From positions 124,001 through 188,000 of the forward strand of contig CAWAED010000004.1 of assembly GCA_963781105.1 (NCBI GenBank): a stretch of DNA of 64,000 nucleotides, given 5' to 3'. A model generated the notes under the pieces. It saw nothing but the letters and a program-made list of their open reading frames with translations, did not search any database and was not told where the DNA came from. Both the position numbers and the translations under genes were made by a program. Below are positions 1-9,401 of the stretch, piece after piece; position 1 is the first letter of the stretch; each line of letters begins with the position of its first letter. Origin of the DNA: Palsa-295 sp963781105 (lineage in GTDB: Bacteria > Acidobacteriota > Terriglobia > Acidiferrales > UBA7541).

Positions 1-18
1 TCGGTTATCGGTTTTGAC

Positions 19-49
19 GTCATCCTGAGCGCAGCGAAGGATCTCTCTT
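19..49 (+). repeat. 31-bp dispersed intergenic repeat, copy 1
   Basis: This 31-base segment begins GTCATCC and ends CTCTCTT. It matches a second copy in reverse orientation at 31641-31671 at 27 of 31 positions, and all four differences are transitions. It lies upstream of hslV in non-coding sequence. Repeats of this type are common in Acidobacteriota and are often mistranslated into short spurious proteins. Its function is unknown. Confidence 0.7.
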
Positions 50-168
50 CGATTCCAGCGAGTCCGGTCAAGCTGAACTGGCGAGACTTCTCAATCGGGT
101 CCCGCACGCTTTCTCTGTGCCTCCGTGGCGGTTTTTCGCTTGCAGCCCTACCGGAGTATAATCGTCGG

Positions 169-720
169 ATGTCAATGACGTACAAAAGCGAACAGATGCA
201 CGGCACCACGGTCCTATGCGTGCGCAAGGACAACAAAGTCGTCCTTACCGCCGACGGCCAGGTGACCATGGGTGACGGCGTGATCAAGCACAGCGCGAAA
301 AAAACGCGCCGCCTGTACAACGACAAGATCGTCGCGGGTTTCGCCGGCAGCACTGCTGACGCGCTCTCGCTCTTCGGCCGCTTCGAAGGAAAATTGCAGG
401 AATTCCACGGCAACTTGGCCCGCGCCGCAGTGGAACTCGCGAAGGAATGGCGCACGGATCGTTCACTGCGCCACCTGGATGCTCTTCTGCTCGTCGCTGA
501 TGCTAAAGCCACCTTCCTGATTTCCGGCAATGGTGACGTGATCGAGCCCGACGACGGCATTTGCGCGATCGGCTCGGGCGGCTCTTACGCCGTAGCCGCC
601 GCGCGCGCCATGGCCAAGTTCACCAAGCTCAGCGCGAAAGACATCGCCGCCGAAGCCATGCGCATCGCCAGCGAAATCTGCATCTACACCAACGCCAATT
701 TCAGCGTCGAAGAGCTATGA
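169..720 (+). CDS. hslV: ATP-dependent protease peptidase subunit HslV (ClpQ)
   Basis: HslV is the threonine-protease core of the cytoplasmic HslUV (ClpYQ) proteasome-like complex, which degrades proteins unfolded by HslU. The 183-residue product carries the family pattern HGTTVLCVR, so processing after Gly12 would expose Thr13 as the catalytic N-terminal nucleophile. GDGQVTMG and the C-terminal ICIYTN segment are also typical. ATG codons at 169, 175 and 196 are all possible starts; any of them leaves a short propeptide before the Thr. The stop codon overlaps the hslU start (ATGA at 717-720), which indicates translational coupling. The length is normal for the family. Confidence 0.97.
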   Translation: MSMTYKSEQMHGTTVLCVRKDNKVVLTADGQVTMGDGVIKHSAKKTRRLYNDKIVAGFAGSTADALSLFGRFEGKLQEFHGNLARAAVELAKEWRTDRSLRHLDALLLVADAKATFLISGNGDVIEPDDGICAIGSGGSYAVAAARAMAKFTKLSAKDIAAEAMRIASEICIYTNANFSVEEL

Positions 721-2150
721 CCGAAAAATCGGAGAAAGACATGGTTATCTATCTGTCCGGCAGTGAGTCGCAGACGCCCGAACCGGAGCCGCTGCCCTCG
801 TTCGATGAGCTCACGCCGCGCGAAATCGTCGTTGAACTCGATAAATACATCGTCGGCCAGAATCTCGCCAAAAAAGCCGTCGCGATCGCCCTGCGCAATC
901 GCGTCCGCCGCCAGAAGCTCGCGCCCGAACTCGCCGAAGACATTCTGCCGAAAAATATTCTGATGATCGGCCCCACGGGCGTGGGTAAGACGGAAATCGC
1001 GCGCCGCCTCGCTCGTCTCGCCGGTTGCCCGTTCGTGAAAGTCGAAGCCTCGAAATACACCGAAGTCGGCTACGTCGGCCGCGACGTTGAATCCATGGTC
1101 CGCGACCTGGTGGAAACCGCGATTGACATGGTCCGCGAGGAAAAGCTCGACGAAGTCGCCGAGCGCGCCGAACAATCCGCGGAAGACCGCCTGCTCGATT
1201 TGCTACTGCCGCCTTCGCCGATGCCCGCGGAAATAAATCCCACCACCGAAGCGCAGCGTCGCGAGCAAATCGCGCGCACGCGCGACAAGCTCCGCGCCCA
1301 GCTGCGCGAAGGCAAGCTCGATCAGCGCATGGTGGAAGTGGAAGTCCGCGAACGCCAGATGCCTTCGTTTGAAATCATCACCAATCAAGGCGTCGAGGAA
1401 ATGGACATCAACGTCAAGGACATGCTCTCCGGCATGTTCGGCCAACAAAAGAAGAAGCGCAAAATGACGGTGGCCGAGGCGTTCGATTACCTGATTCAGG
1501 AAGAAGAAAATCGCCTGATTGACATGGACCAGGTCACGCGCATCGCCGTGGATCGCGTCGAGCAGATGGGTATTCTCTTCATCGACGAAATCGATAAAAT
1601 CGCCGGCCGCGAATCGGGGCACGGACCGGATGTCTCCCGCGAAGGCGTGCAGCGCGACATTCTGCCGATCGTTGAAGGCACCACAGTGAATACCCGCTAC
1701 GGCATGGTGCGCACCGACCACATTCTGTTTATCGCTGCCGGGGCATTTCACACCACCAAGCCCTCGGACCTGATCCCCGAGCTGCAGGGCCGCTTTCCGA
1801 TTCGTGTGGAACTCGCTTCGCTCTCCGAAGCCGATTTCATCCGCATCCTCACGGAGCCCAAAAACGCGCTCATCAAGCAGTACATCGCGCTGCTCGATAC
1901 CGAGCCCTTCAAGCTGAGTTTCACTGAAGATGCCATTGCCACGATCGCGAAATTCGCAGCCAAAGTGAACGAGCACACCGAAAATATCGGCGCGCGCCGC
2001 CTGCACACCATCCTGGAGAAAGTTCTGGAGGAAATCTCCTTCGAAGCCCCCGAAATGAAGAAGAAATCCTTTAAAGTGGACGCCGCCTACGTGCAAAAGC
2101 AATTGGCCAACATCGTGAAGGACCAGGACCTCAGCCGCTACATACTCTAG
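717..2150 (+). CDS. hslU: ATP-dependent protease ATPase subunit HslU (ClpY)
   Basis: HslU is the AAA+ unfoldase that recognises substrates and feeds them into HslV. From ATG 717, which overlaps the hslV stop, the protein is 477 residues. Walker A is GPTGVGKT at about residues 85-92, the pore-loop segment GYVGRDVES is at about 118-126, an inserted I-domain rich in charged residues follows, and Walker B is ILFIDEIDK. The C-terminus LSRYIL is the conserved tail that docks into HslV. An in-frame ATG at 741 (MVIYLSG) is an alternative start. The reading frame is also open upstream inside hslV, but that part is not homologous to HslU. Confidence 0.97.
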   Translation: MTEKSEKDMVIYLSGSESQTPEPEPLPSFDELTPREIVVELDKYIVGQNLAKKAVAIALRNRVRRQKLAPELAEDILPKNILMIGPTGVGKTEIARRLARLAGCPFVKVEASKYTEVGYVGRDVESMVRDLVETAIDMVREEKLDEVAERAEQSAEDRLLDLLLPPSPMPAEINPTTEAQRREQIARTRDKLRAQLREGKLDQRMVEVEVRERQMPSFEIITNQGVEEMDINVKDMLSGMFGQQKKKRKMTVAEAFDYLIQEEENRLIDMDQVTRIAVDRVEQMGILFIDEIDKIAGRESGHGPDVSREGVQRDILPIVEGTTVNTRYGMVRTDHILFIAAGAFHTTKPSDLIPELQGRFPIRVELASLSEADFIRILTEPKNALIKQYIALLDTEPFKLSFTEDAIATIAKFAAKVNEHTENIGARRLHTILEKVLEEISFEAPEMKKKSFKVDAAYVQKQLANIVKDQDLSRYIL

Positions 2151-2160
2151 AAAATAGAAA

Positions 2161-3384
2161 ATGGAAAATCGAAAAGGGGGACCGCCCTCGCACCCTGCGC
2201 AAGCTTCGACTCTGCCGGCCTCTATTTTCCGTTTTCTCCTTTCAATTTTCGCCTTTGCAGTTTTCGTTGGAGGCTGTGCCGCTCCCGGCGAGCCGGTCGA
2301 ACGCAAGCCGCGCGCCCCGACGCCCGTCGCCGATCTAGCCGCCACGCAGCGCGGCAACGACACGATTCTCAGTTTTACTCTTCCGAAGGAATCGGTGGAC
2401 CGTCGTCCGTTGAAGCAACCGCCCACTATCGAAATTTATCGCGATTTCGCTGCCGTACCCGCCGCGTCTGGTGCCGCAGCCGCCAACGCCTCGCCGAGCG
2501 CTCCCACGAATCCCACTCTGCTCGTCACAATCCCATCCGCGATGGTGGACCAATACGACGACCGCGGCCACATTCGCTACGTTGACTCGCTCAAGCCCGA
2601 GGATTTTGCGCAACATCCGGGAGCACAGGCGCTCTACATCGTGCGCACCCGCACTTCCCCTAAGAAAGAATCGGCAGATTCGAACGTCGCAACGCTGCGC
2701 ATCGAACCCGCCGCCGACGCGATCACAGACTTGCAAGCGCAAGTCACGCACCAGGGCGTGGTGCTCCACTGGACGCCTCCTCAAAAGGACTTGGTCGGCT
2801 CGGCGCCTCCCCTCGCGTCTTATCGCGTTTACCGCTCGCAACCCGAGTCGCAGGGCGAATCCGGCGCGCTGAACCCGTCAAAAGAAAATTCCAAAGTGAA
2901 TGCGCCGTTTGTACGTATCGGCGACATCTCCGCCCCGCCCTTCCGCGACCCTCAGATTACGTTCGGCAACACGTATACCTATTCCGTTCGCAGCGTCGTG
3001 CAATATCAGGACGTGCAATTGGAATCCGGCGACTCCGATCTCGTCACCGTCACTCCGCGTGACACCTTTCCGCCCGCGGCTCCGCAGGGCTTAGTAGTGG
3101 TATACTTTCCCGCACACGATGCCGCGCCTGCCTATTTCGATCTTTCCTGGTCCATCAGCGCGGAAAACGATATCGCCGGCTACAACATCTATAGAACGGA
3201 GCAGGAGGGTGCTCCTGGGAGCAAGCTAAATCCCCAACTGTTGCTTACTCCCTCGTTTCGCGATATGAATGTAGTGTCCGGTCACCGTTACTTCTTCACC
3301 GTCACTGCAGTGGATCGCGCCGGCAACGAGAGCCCTGCAAGCACGGCGGCATCGGGCGACATGCCTGCCGTGGTTCCTGACTGA
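2161..3384 (+). CDS. Predicted lipoprotein with fibronectin type III-like repeats
   Basis: This is a 407-residue secreted lipoprotein of unknown function. A hydrophobic stretch ends in the lipobox VGGC (Cys at about residue 39), predicting lipid anchoring in the cell envelope. Downstream are two or three fibronectin-III-like beta-sandwich segments, such as LHWTPP followed by YRVYRS, and DLSWSIS followed by YNIYRTE with a final VDRAGNESPAS. Such domains usually mediate protein or carbohydrate contacts. The start lies 10 bases after hslU in an A-rich stretch without a clear ribosome site, so a later start is possible. Low-complexity A/T-rich motifs occur on both sides of the signal-peptide coding region. 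Confidence 0.75.
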   Translation: MENRKGGPPSHPAQASTLPASIFRFLLSIFAFAVFVGGCAAPGEPVERKPRAPTPVADLAATQRGNDTILSFTLPKESVDRRPLKQPPTIEIYRDFAAVPAASGAAAANASPSAPTNPTLLVTIPSAMVDQYDDRGHIRYVDSLKPEDFAQHPGAQALYIVRTRTSPKKESADSNVATLRIEPAADAITDLQAQVTHQGVVLHWTPPQKDLVGSAPPLASYRVYRSQPESQGESGALNPSKENSKVNAPFVRIGDISAPPFRDPQITFGNTYTYSVRSVVQYQDVQLESGDSDLVTVTPRDTFPPAAPQGLVVVYFPAHDAAPAYFDLSWSISAENDIAGYNIYRTEQEGAPGSKLNPQLLLTPSFRDMNVVSGHRYFFTVTAVDRAGNESPASTAASGDMPAVVPD

Positions 3385-3421
3385 CACCTGCGACAGTGCC
3401 CGTGCGAGTTCCGCCCAGATT

Positions 3422-3919
3422 ATGAACGAACCGATCACCAATTCGGCAGCCGCCGTGGCTGAAGTGCACGAGGCGATAAAAGTCGCGAGTCCGGCGCTGC
3501 GCACCGGCCTGTACACTGGCGCGCTGCTGATCATTGTGATGACCGGCTCGCTCGTCGCCGCCAATCGTTTGTCTTGGCTGGATAACCGCGCCCTGGAGCG
3601 CAACGCGGCTTCTTACGGCTTGTTCGTCATTTTCATGTTGATTCCGATTTGCCGCTTCCTCAACCGCCCGGTCAAAATGTTCGCCTCCGCAATGATCGCG
3701 TGGTCCATGTTCGTCATCGCCTACAACATCGCCGGATTTTTCTTCCACAATCTCTTCGACGCTCTGCGTACGCCCTTCAACGCCTTTATCGAAGGAGCGA
3801 TCGTGTACGGTGTCTGCGCTGTAGGCTCGTGGGTTGGCGGCATGGCTTTGCAAGCGCGCCAGCAGCCCATCGCGCCGCGCCGCCGCCGCTCTGACTTTTT
3901 TTCCACCCATCACCGATGA
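3422..3919 (+). CDS. Hypothetical four-helix membrane protein
   Basis: The 165-residue product is unrecognised. It shows about four hydrophobic segments: GALLIIVMTGSLVAA, YGLFVIFMLIPICRF, MFASAMIAWSMFVIAYNIAGFFF, and AIVYGVCAVGSWVGGMAL, with an Arg-rich C-terminus (PRRRRS). It is probably an inner-membrane protein. Its stop codon overlaps the ATG of the downstream fumarylacetoacetase-family gene (ATGA at 3916-3919), so the two are likely co-translated. Nothing in the sequence indicates a reaction or substrate. Confidence 0.7.
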   Translation: MNEPITNSAAAVAEVHEAIKVASPALRTGLYTGALLIIVMTGSLVAANRLSWLDNRALERNAASYGLFVIFMLIPICRFLNRPVKMFASAMIAWSMFVIAYNIAGFFFHNLFDALRTPFNAFIEGAIVYGVCAVGSWVGGMALQARQQPIAPRRRRSDFFSTHHR

Positions 3920-4725
3920 AGCTCTGCCGTTTCCAGCCCCTAGAAATTGACGCGAAAAACGTAACCCGTTCGGCGCGGGAAACTCATCCGGTCCCGCGCG
4001 CAGGAATCCTAGAAGGCGATCGCATCGCCGAAATTCAGGGCGACCTTTGGGGACTACGCGAGCGCACCGGACAATCCTGGCCACTCGACGGAGTAAAGCT
4101 CTTGCCTCCGGCAACCCCCAGCAAAATCGTCTGCGTCGGCCGCAATTACGCAGAACACGCGAAGGAACTCGGCAACGAGGCTCCCAAACAGCCGCTGATT
4201 TTCTTAAAGCCACCTTCTTCGATCATCGCGCCGGAAGAACCGATCGTTCTGCCGACGCTTTCGCAGCGCGTGGACCATGAAGGCGAGCTCGCCGTCATCG
4301 TCGGCCGCCGCTGCTACCAACTGCCGTCAGAAGAAAACGCCGCCGATTACATTCTTGGCTTCACGTGCTTGAACGACGTCACGGCGCGCGACCTGCAAAA
4401 ACTTGACGTCCAGTTCACCCGCGCGAAAGGCTTCGACACCTTTTGCCCCTTCGGCCCCATCCTCGAAACCGAACTCCCTCCCTCCGGCTTTTCGCTTGAA
4501 ACCTTCGTGAATGGAAATAGGAAACAGTCTGGACACACATCGGAAATGATCTTTTCCGTTGATGCTATAATTCGCTTCATTGCGCAGGTGATGACGCTCG
4601 AACCGGGCGACGTGATCGCCACCGGCACGCCTTCAGGTGTGGGCCCGCTGGCCGATGGCGACGTCGTCGAAGTCAGCATCAGCGGCATCGGCACGCTAAG
4701 AAATCCAGTCATCGCCACGCAATAG
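3916..4725 (+). CDS. Fumarylacetoacetate hydrolase (FAH) family protein
   Basis: The 269-residue protein has the FAH catalytic fold at its C-terminal two thirds. The core begins at KIVCVGRNYAEHAKELG, followed by the metal-binding pattern HEGELAVIVGR (acidic pair) and NDVTARDLQ (third acidic ligand), then the substrate loop with FDTFCPFGP and the C-terminal GDVIATGTPSGVGP. Members hydrolyse or decarboxylate 2-oxo acids using Mg2+ or Mn2+, for example acylpyruvases, 2-hydroxyhepta-2,4-diene-1,7-dioate isomerases and oxaloacetate decarboxylases. The exact substrate cannot be read from the sequence. It overlaps the upstream membrane-protein gene by four bases. A hairpin region follows the stop. 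Confidence 0.88.
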   Translation: MKLCRFQPLEIDAKNVTRSARETHPVPRAGILEGDRIAEIQGDLWGLRERTGQSWPLDGVKLLPPATPSKIVCVGRNYAEHAKELGNEAPKQPLIFLKPPSSIIAPEEPIVLPTLSQRVDHEGELAVIVGRRCYQLPSEENAADYILGFTCLNDVTARDLQKLDVQFTRAKGFDTFCPFGPILETELPPSGFSLETFVNGNRKQSGHTSEMIFSVDAIIRFIAQVMTLEPGDVIATGTPSGVGPLADGDVVEVSISGIGTLRNPVIATQ

Positions 4726-4729
4726 TAGC

Positions 4730-4766
4730 GCCGGCTTGCCTGCCGGAAGGCAAGAGTCTCGCCGGC
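4730..4766 (+). terminator. Imperfect hairpin after FAH gene
   Basis: Outer arms GCCGGC (4730-4735 and 4761-4766) enclose an inner stem TTGCC/GGCAA (4736-4740 and 4749-4753). It lies just downstream of the FAH-family stop codon. No U-run follows, so it is a candidate terminator or mRNA-stabilising structure rather than a clear intrinsic terminator. Confidence 0.35.
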
Positions 4767-4815
4767 TCGTAATGTTTTTCTGTTGGTGATGCAGAGCGGT
4801 CGCCGATGAGAGTGC

Positions 4816-4839
4816 GTAGGGGCACGACATGCCGTGCCC
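4816..4839. repeat. GTAGGGGC-type palindromic intergenic repeat
   Basis: The segment starts with GTAGGGGCACG and contains a perfect 7-bp stem (GGGCACG at 4820-4826 with CGTGCCC at 4833-4839) around a six-base loop. It shares the GTAGGGGC prefix and palindromic design with the element at 9417-9442. Such hairpins are dispersed between genes in several Acidobacteriota genomes. Function is unknown. Confidence 0.5.
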
Positions 4840-4919
4840 GCCGCTGTATCGGAGCTCGTCGCGCGCTCTCAAATTAGACTGTTCCAAGATTCCGTCCAGC
4901 ATCAGCTTCACTGCGGCGG

Positions 4920-5402
4920 ATGCAAAGGCGCCAGTTGAAAGAACTCCTCAGCGATTGGCACGAATGGCTTCCACTAGCCGGAATCGCAGTGCTGGCCCTC
5001 GTCGGCATTGTCCTGTGGCTGCGCCGCACGCCCGAAACCGAATCTGACATCGAACGCCAGCGCCGCGCCTACCTGAACCGCGTCGGCCGCATCGTCGAAG
5101 GCCAGGTCCTCGAAATCGTTGATCATCGCCCTGGCGACACTCAAGTTCCCGGCGAGAAACAATCCGGCATCCTGCCGAAACGCGCGCCAGCGTCGCCATC
5201 TTCGAACGGCGCGCAAAAACTTCTCTATTACACTTACTCCATTTCCGGCGTCACCTACGAAACCGCCCAGGACATCACCGGCCTCGAAGAACTGGCGCAC
5301 CTGGGACGCGTCGCCGCAGGCCAAACCGCCAGCGTAAAATATGACCCCTCGAATCCGAGCAATTCGATCCTCCTGGCCGATGATTGGTCAGGTTTACACT
5401 GA
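4920..5402 (+). CDS. Single-pass membrane protein, DUF3592-like
   Basis: This is a 160-residue protein with one N-terminal membrane segment (LPLAGIAVLALVGIVLWL, residues about 17-34) and a soluble part that ends in a small beta-domain. The pattern YTYSISGVTYETAQDI followed by GQTASVKYDPSNPSNSIL resembles DUF3592 proteins, which have an extracytoplasmic domain with the motif V-x-Y-x-P-x-N-P. No function is established for the family. The start ATG at 4920 has no strong ribosome site. Confidence 0.6.
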   Translation: MQRRQLKELLSDWHEWLPLAGIAVLALVGIVLWLRRTPETESDIERQRRAYLNRVGRIVEGQVLEIVDHRPGDTQVPGEKQSGILPKRAPASPSSNGAQKLLYYTYSISGVTYETAQDITGLEELAHLGRVAAGQTASVKYDPSNPSNSILLADDWSGLH

Positions 5403-5506
5403 ATCTTGGCTGATGGACGATTGATAGGTTCTGGTCGATCGATGAACGCAGTTCAACCGCTATTCAACGTAATCTTTCGAACCCTGACATTCTGAGGTTC
5501 GTGGAG

Positions 5507-5749
5507 ATGAAGCTAGTCGGACAGATCCTGCTCTCTCTGCTTGCTGGGCTAGCCGGCCTAATAGTCACGTCTTTGATTGTGGTGCAAGTTCAGACAGCAA
5601 TTCACGACGATCAAGCTTTTGAGCATGATGCAGGGGCCAACTTTGCTTTAGGCATGCTTATGCTTGCCTTTGCGTTGCCGGCGGCCTTTCTATGTTGCAT
5701 CTTCGTGTTTCACCGTGTGCGCTATAAGCGTTGGTATCCTCGCATTTGA
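5507..5749 (+). CDS. Small two-helix membrane protein
   Basis: The 80-residue product (82 from an upstream in-frame GTG at 5501) is unrecognised. It has two hydrophobic helices (ILLSLLAGLAGLIVTSLIVV and LGMLMLAFALPAAFLCCIFVF) separated by an acidic linker, and a basic C-terminus (HRVRYKRW). A GAGG at about 5493-5496 sits at a reasonable distance from the ATG at 5507. The gene stands alone between a DUF3592-like gene and a large secreted protein gene. Confidence 0.5.
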   Translation: MKLVGQILLSLLAGLAGLIVTSLIVVQVQTAIHDDQAFEHDAGANFALGMLMLAFALPAAFLCCIFVFHRVRYKRWYPRI

Positions 5750-5831
5750 AATCAACTTTGCATTCACGCCGGTGCGCATAGAAACGTAGCAACCAGCGGT
5801 GATAAACTTTGTGGTTTCCCGGAGGAACAAA

Positions 5832-8800
5832 TTGTTTCGACTTCAGCGCCTACAGCCCGCCGCTCTCCTCATCCTCGCCGCGGCAGCAATCGCAATCACC
5901 GCAACAGTCGCCGTCGCGCCGCTCTCCGCGCGACCCGCAACTCAGCCGCCAGCGCAGCAAAATTCTGCGCCACCCGCGCCCACGATTGATCCCAGCCTCT
6001 ACTCCGCCATGCGCTGGCGCCTCATCGGTCCTTACCGTGCCGGACGCGTCTCCGCCGTCGCCGGCATCCCGGGCGACCCCACCACGTATTACATGGGCAC
6101 ACCCGGCGGCGGCGTCTGGAAAACCACCAGCGGTGGCACGATCTGGAAGCCCATCTTCGACGACGAGCGCGTCGCCTCCATCGGCGACCTCGCCATCGCA
6201 CCATCGAGTCCCAACATCATCATCGTCGGCACCGGCGAACAAACTGACGGCGATGGCGTTTACAAATCCACCGACGCTGGTGCCACCTGGACCAACATCG
6301 GCCTGAAAGATTCGCGCTACATCAGCACCGTCATCATCAATCCGCGGAATCCGGACATCATCATCGTTGGCGTACTCGGCCATCCCATCCTCGGCGTCTC
6401 CAAACCCAGCGAAAATCGCGGCGTCTACAAAACCACCGACGGCGGCAAGACCTGGACGAAAACTCTCTACAAAGACGACATGGCCGGCGTTTCCAATATG
6501 GCGGCCGACCCCAACAATCCGCGCATCCTCTATGCCGCGCTCTGGAAACCCTTCGATTTCCGCACGGGTCCGCCCGACGCTAAAACTCAGTCCTCATGGA
6601 TTTACAAATCCACCGACGAAGGCTCCACGTGGAAACCGGTCTCGGATTCCGGCCTGCCCACCGAGCCGCGCGGGCGCGTCGGCCTGGCCGTCGCCCCCGG
6701 AACGAAGGGTCAACGCGTTTTTGCCATTATGGATCCCGGCCTATACCGCTCGGACGACGGCGGTGCCAACTGGCGCCAAATCACGAAAGATCCGCGTATC
6801 ACCGGCAATCTCTACATTTGCCGCGTCTACGTGGACCCCAAAAATCCAGACGTCGTTTACGTGATGCAAACCACTACTTATCGCTCGACCGACGGCGGCC
6901 AAAATTTCATCGCCTATAAAGGCGCGCCCGGCGGCGACGATTACCACGTCCTATGGATCGATCCGCAAAATTCCGAGCGCATGATTCTCGGCGTCGATCA
7001 AGGCGCCACCATTAGCCTCGACGGTGGCCACACCTGGAGCAGTTGGTACAATCAACCGACCGGCCAGTTCTATCACGTCATCACCGATAACCAGTTCCCG
7101 TACATTTCTTACGCCCCGCAGCAGGATAGCGGCACCGTTGCCGTTCCCAATCGCAGCGATTACGGCGAAATCAGCTTCCGCGACTGGTTTTCCGTTGGCG
7201 GCTTCGAATTCTGTTACATCGCGCCCGATCCCGCGAATCCCAATATCGTCTATTCCGGCGGCTGGTACGGCGCCGTCGTTCGCTTCGATAAAACCACCGG
7301 CCAAATCGTGCATGTTTTCGTGCGCGGGGCAAACGACCGCATGTCGCAGATGCCTCCGCTGGTGTTTTCGCCGCAGGATCCACACACGCTCTATCTCGGC
7401 GCGCAGTACGTGATGAAAACCACCAACGGCGGAGTCAACTGGAGCCAGATCAGTCCCGATCTCACCACGTCCTCCGAGCAACCGGCCGCTCAGCCCCATT
7501 CGCAAAACGTAACGCCGGCTCCCGCCAGCGCGGCACAGCGCTCCGCAAATGGCCACGCTCCATTGGCGGACGATGAGAATGCCGCGGAACTCGAAGATCG
7601 CGATGCCGGCGGCAAGGATGACTTCGAGGAAAACGCTCAACGCCCGCGCCGCACCTCGCTCACCGTGCTCACTCCCTCGCCGCTCAGCGCCGAAGTCATG
7701 TGGGCTGGCACCAGCAATGGCTTGATCCAAATTACCGGCGATGCTTCCCACACCTGGACTAACGTCACACCGCCCGGCCTGCCACAAAACAGCGAAATCG
7801 AAGCCATCGAAGCCTCCCACTATGACGCGAGCACCGCCTACGCCGTGCTCTCCGCGCGCCAGGATCCGCATCCTTACATTTACCGCACGCACGACGGCGG
7901 CAAATCCTGGCAGCCAATTACCGCTGGACTCGATCCCGGCTGGATCGCGCGCGTTATTCGCGAGGATCCCGTGCGCAAAGGCTTGCTCTACACCGGCACC
8001 GAAGACGCTCTCTACGTTTCATTCGATGATGGAGACCATTGGCAATCGCTGCAGCTCAATTTCCCGGCGTCGGACGTTCGCGATCTCGCGGTGCATGGCA
8101 ATGACCTCGTCGCCGCCACCTACGGCCGCAGCCTTTGGATCCTCGACGACCTCTCGCCCCTCCGCCAGGCCGGTCCGCAAGTCCTGAGTGCCGGCGCTTA
8201 TCTTCTCAAACCCGCGCCAACCGTCCGCGTCCGATACGACAACGATCAGGAAACTCCGCTGCCGCCCGAAGAACCGACGGCGAAAAATCCTCCCGATGGC
8301 GCCGTCTTTTACTACTACTTGAAAACGGCCCCCACCACTCCGCTCTCGCTCGAAATCCACGACGCGCAGGGAAAAACCGTGCGTCGCTTCACCAGCCTGC
8401 CGCCTAAGCCCGATACCACCCCCAAGAACGTTCCAGACTACTGGTTCGGGCCAGAGCCTCATCTTTCAACCAACGTCGGACTGAACCGCTTCGTCTGGGA
8501 TTTGCATTACGATCCGCCCCACGCTCTGAATTTCAGCTACTACGGCGGGATTCTCGATTACATCGAGTACACGCTCTCCGACCACGCGCTACCCGGAGAT
8601 ACGCCGCGCGAACAAACCCTCGGCCCCATCGCCGTTCCCGGTCAATATGAAGTCTTTCTGATCGGTAACGGCTCACTGATGAAACAACCCCTCACCATCA
8701 CACTCGACCCGCGCGTCCACGTTTCACAAGCGGATCTGGATCTCCAACTCGTCGCCACAAAGCGCATTGACGCCGGTCTCGCAGCCAGCTCCAAAGCGTA

Positions 8801-9401
8801 TGATTCGATCACGTCGCTCCGCAACGCCATCGCCGATCGCCTAAAGACGCTCGGTCCGATGCCGGAAGAAAAGCCGGCAGCCGAGGGCGCTTCTGGCGCC
8901 GCAGCGAATGCCAAGGAAAAAACAGCGGAGGAAAAAGCCAAAGACGCGGAAGCCGCGAAACGCGCAGGCGCCGCTGCGGCGCAAAGCAACACAACCGCGA
9001 AGACCGGTGGCAGCACGACCGGGCAAGCTCCCACGGTCAATCCACAAGCACTGGCATCCGCGGACGCGTTGAAAGAACTGGACAAGAAGGCCGAAGAAAT
9101 TCAGGAAGGAACCTTCACAGCGCCGGGGGTGGGTCCCGTCAACCGCGACCTAGCCCGCACTTCCTTCTTCATCCAATCCGGCGACGCGGCTCCCAGCGAA
9201 ACCGCCAAATCCGCGCTGGATGAATCCTGCTCCGCGCTGAACAAAAACCTGGCCGCATGGCACGACCTGGACGCGAACGCGGTGCCAGCCACAAACACCA
9301 CAATCGCCAAATCCGGCCTGGCTGCGCTCCCCACGGCCACAGTAATGTCCATAACCGCAGCCCCATCAAACGCCGCGTCCGCCGACGCCTGCCAACCGTA
9401 A
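5832..9401 (+). CDS. Large secreted BNR/sortilin-type beta-propeller protein
   Basis: The protein is about 1190 residues. A perfect GGAGG at 5821-5825 sits six bases before a TTG at 5832, so TTG is the best start and yields a clean signal peptide (LQPAALLILAAAAIAI). In-frame GTG codons at 5799 and 5811 lack a ribosome site. The N-terminal ~750 residues contain repeated BNR/VPS10-like blades, for example GVYKSTDAGATW, GVYKTTDGGKTW, GLYRSDDGGANW and YIYRTHDGGKSW, indicating two propellers. The C-terminal part is mixed beta structure plus an Ala/Lys/Glu-rich low-complexity stretch around residues 1010-1070. Relatives are often annotated as glycosyl hydrolases, but no catalytic residues are evident, so binding or scaffolding outside the cytoplasm is as likely. 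Confidence 0.85.
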   Translation: MFRLQRLQPAALLILAAAAIAITATVAVAPLSARPATQPPAQQNSAPPAPTIDPSLYSAMRWRLIGPYRAGRVSAVAGIPGDPTTYYMGTPGGGVWKTTSGGTIWKPIFDDERVASIGDLAIAPSSPNIIIVGTGEQTDGDGVYKSTDAGATWTNIGLKDSRYISTVIINPRNPDIIIVGVLGHPILGVSKPSENRGVYKTTDGGKTWTKTLYKDDMAGVSNMAADPNNPRILYAALWKPFDFRTGPPDAKTQSSWIYKSTDEGSTWKPVSDSGLPTEPRGRVGLAVAPGTKGQRVFAIMDPGLYRSDDGGANWRQITKDPRITGNLYICRVYVDPKNPDVVYVMQTTTYRSTDGGQNFIAYKGAPGGDDYHVLWIDPQNSERMILGVDQGATISLDGGHTWSSWYNQPTGQFYHVITDNQFPYISYAPQQDSGTVAVPNRSDYGEISFRDWFSVGGFEFCYIAPDPANPNIVYSGGWYGAVVRFDKTTGQIVHVFVRGANDRMSQMPPLVFSPQDPHTLYLGAQYVMKTTNGGVNWSQISPDLTTSSEQPAAQPHSQNVTPAPASAAQRSANGHAPLADDENAAELEDRDAGGKDDFEENAQRPRRTSLTVLTPSPLSAEVMWAGTSNGLIQITGDASHTWTNVTPPGLPQNSEIEAIEASHYDASTAYAVLSARQDPHPYIYRTHDGGKSWQPITAGLDPGWIARVIREDPVRKGLLYTGTEDALYVSFDDGDHWQSLQLNFPASDVRDLAVHGNDLVAATYGRSLWILDDLSPLRQAGPQVLSAGAYLLKPAPTVRVRYDNDQETPLPPEEPTAKNPPDGAVFYYYLKTAPTTPLSLEIHDAQGKTVRRFTSLPPKPDTTPKNVPDYWFGPEPHLSTNVGLNRFVWDLHYDPPHALNFSYYGGILDYIEYTLSDHALPGDTPREQTLGPIAVPGQYEVFLIGNGSLMKQPLTITLDPRVHVSQADLDLQLVATKRIDAGLAASSKAYDSITSLRNAIADRLKTLGPMPEEKPAAEGASGAAANAKEKTAEEKAKDAEAAKRAGAAAAQSNTTAKTGGSTTGQAPTVNPQALASADALKELDKKAEEIQEGTFTAPGVGPVNRDLARTSFFIQSGDAAPSETAKSALDESCSALNKNLAAWHDLDANAVPATNTTIAKSGLAALPTATVMSITAAPSNAASADACQP

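Noticed and set aside
5799..5831. GTG 5799 as the start of the large propeller protein
   Set aside because: No ribosome site precedes it, while a GGAGG sits at proper distance before TTG 5832, which also gives a cleaner signal peptide.
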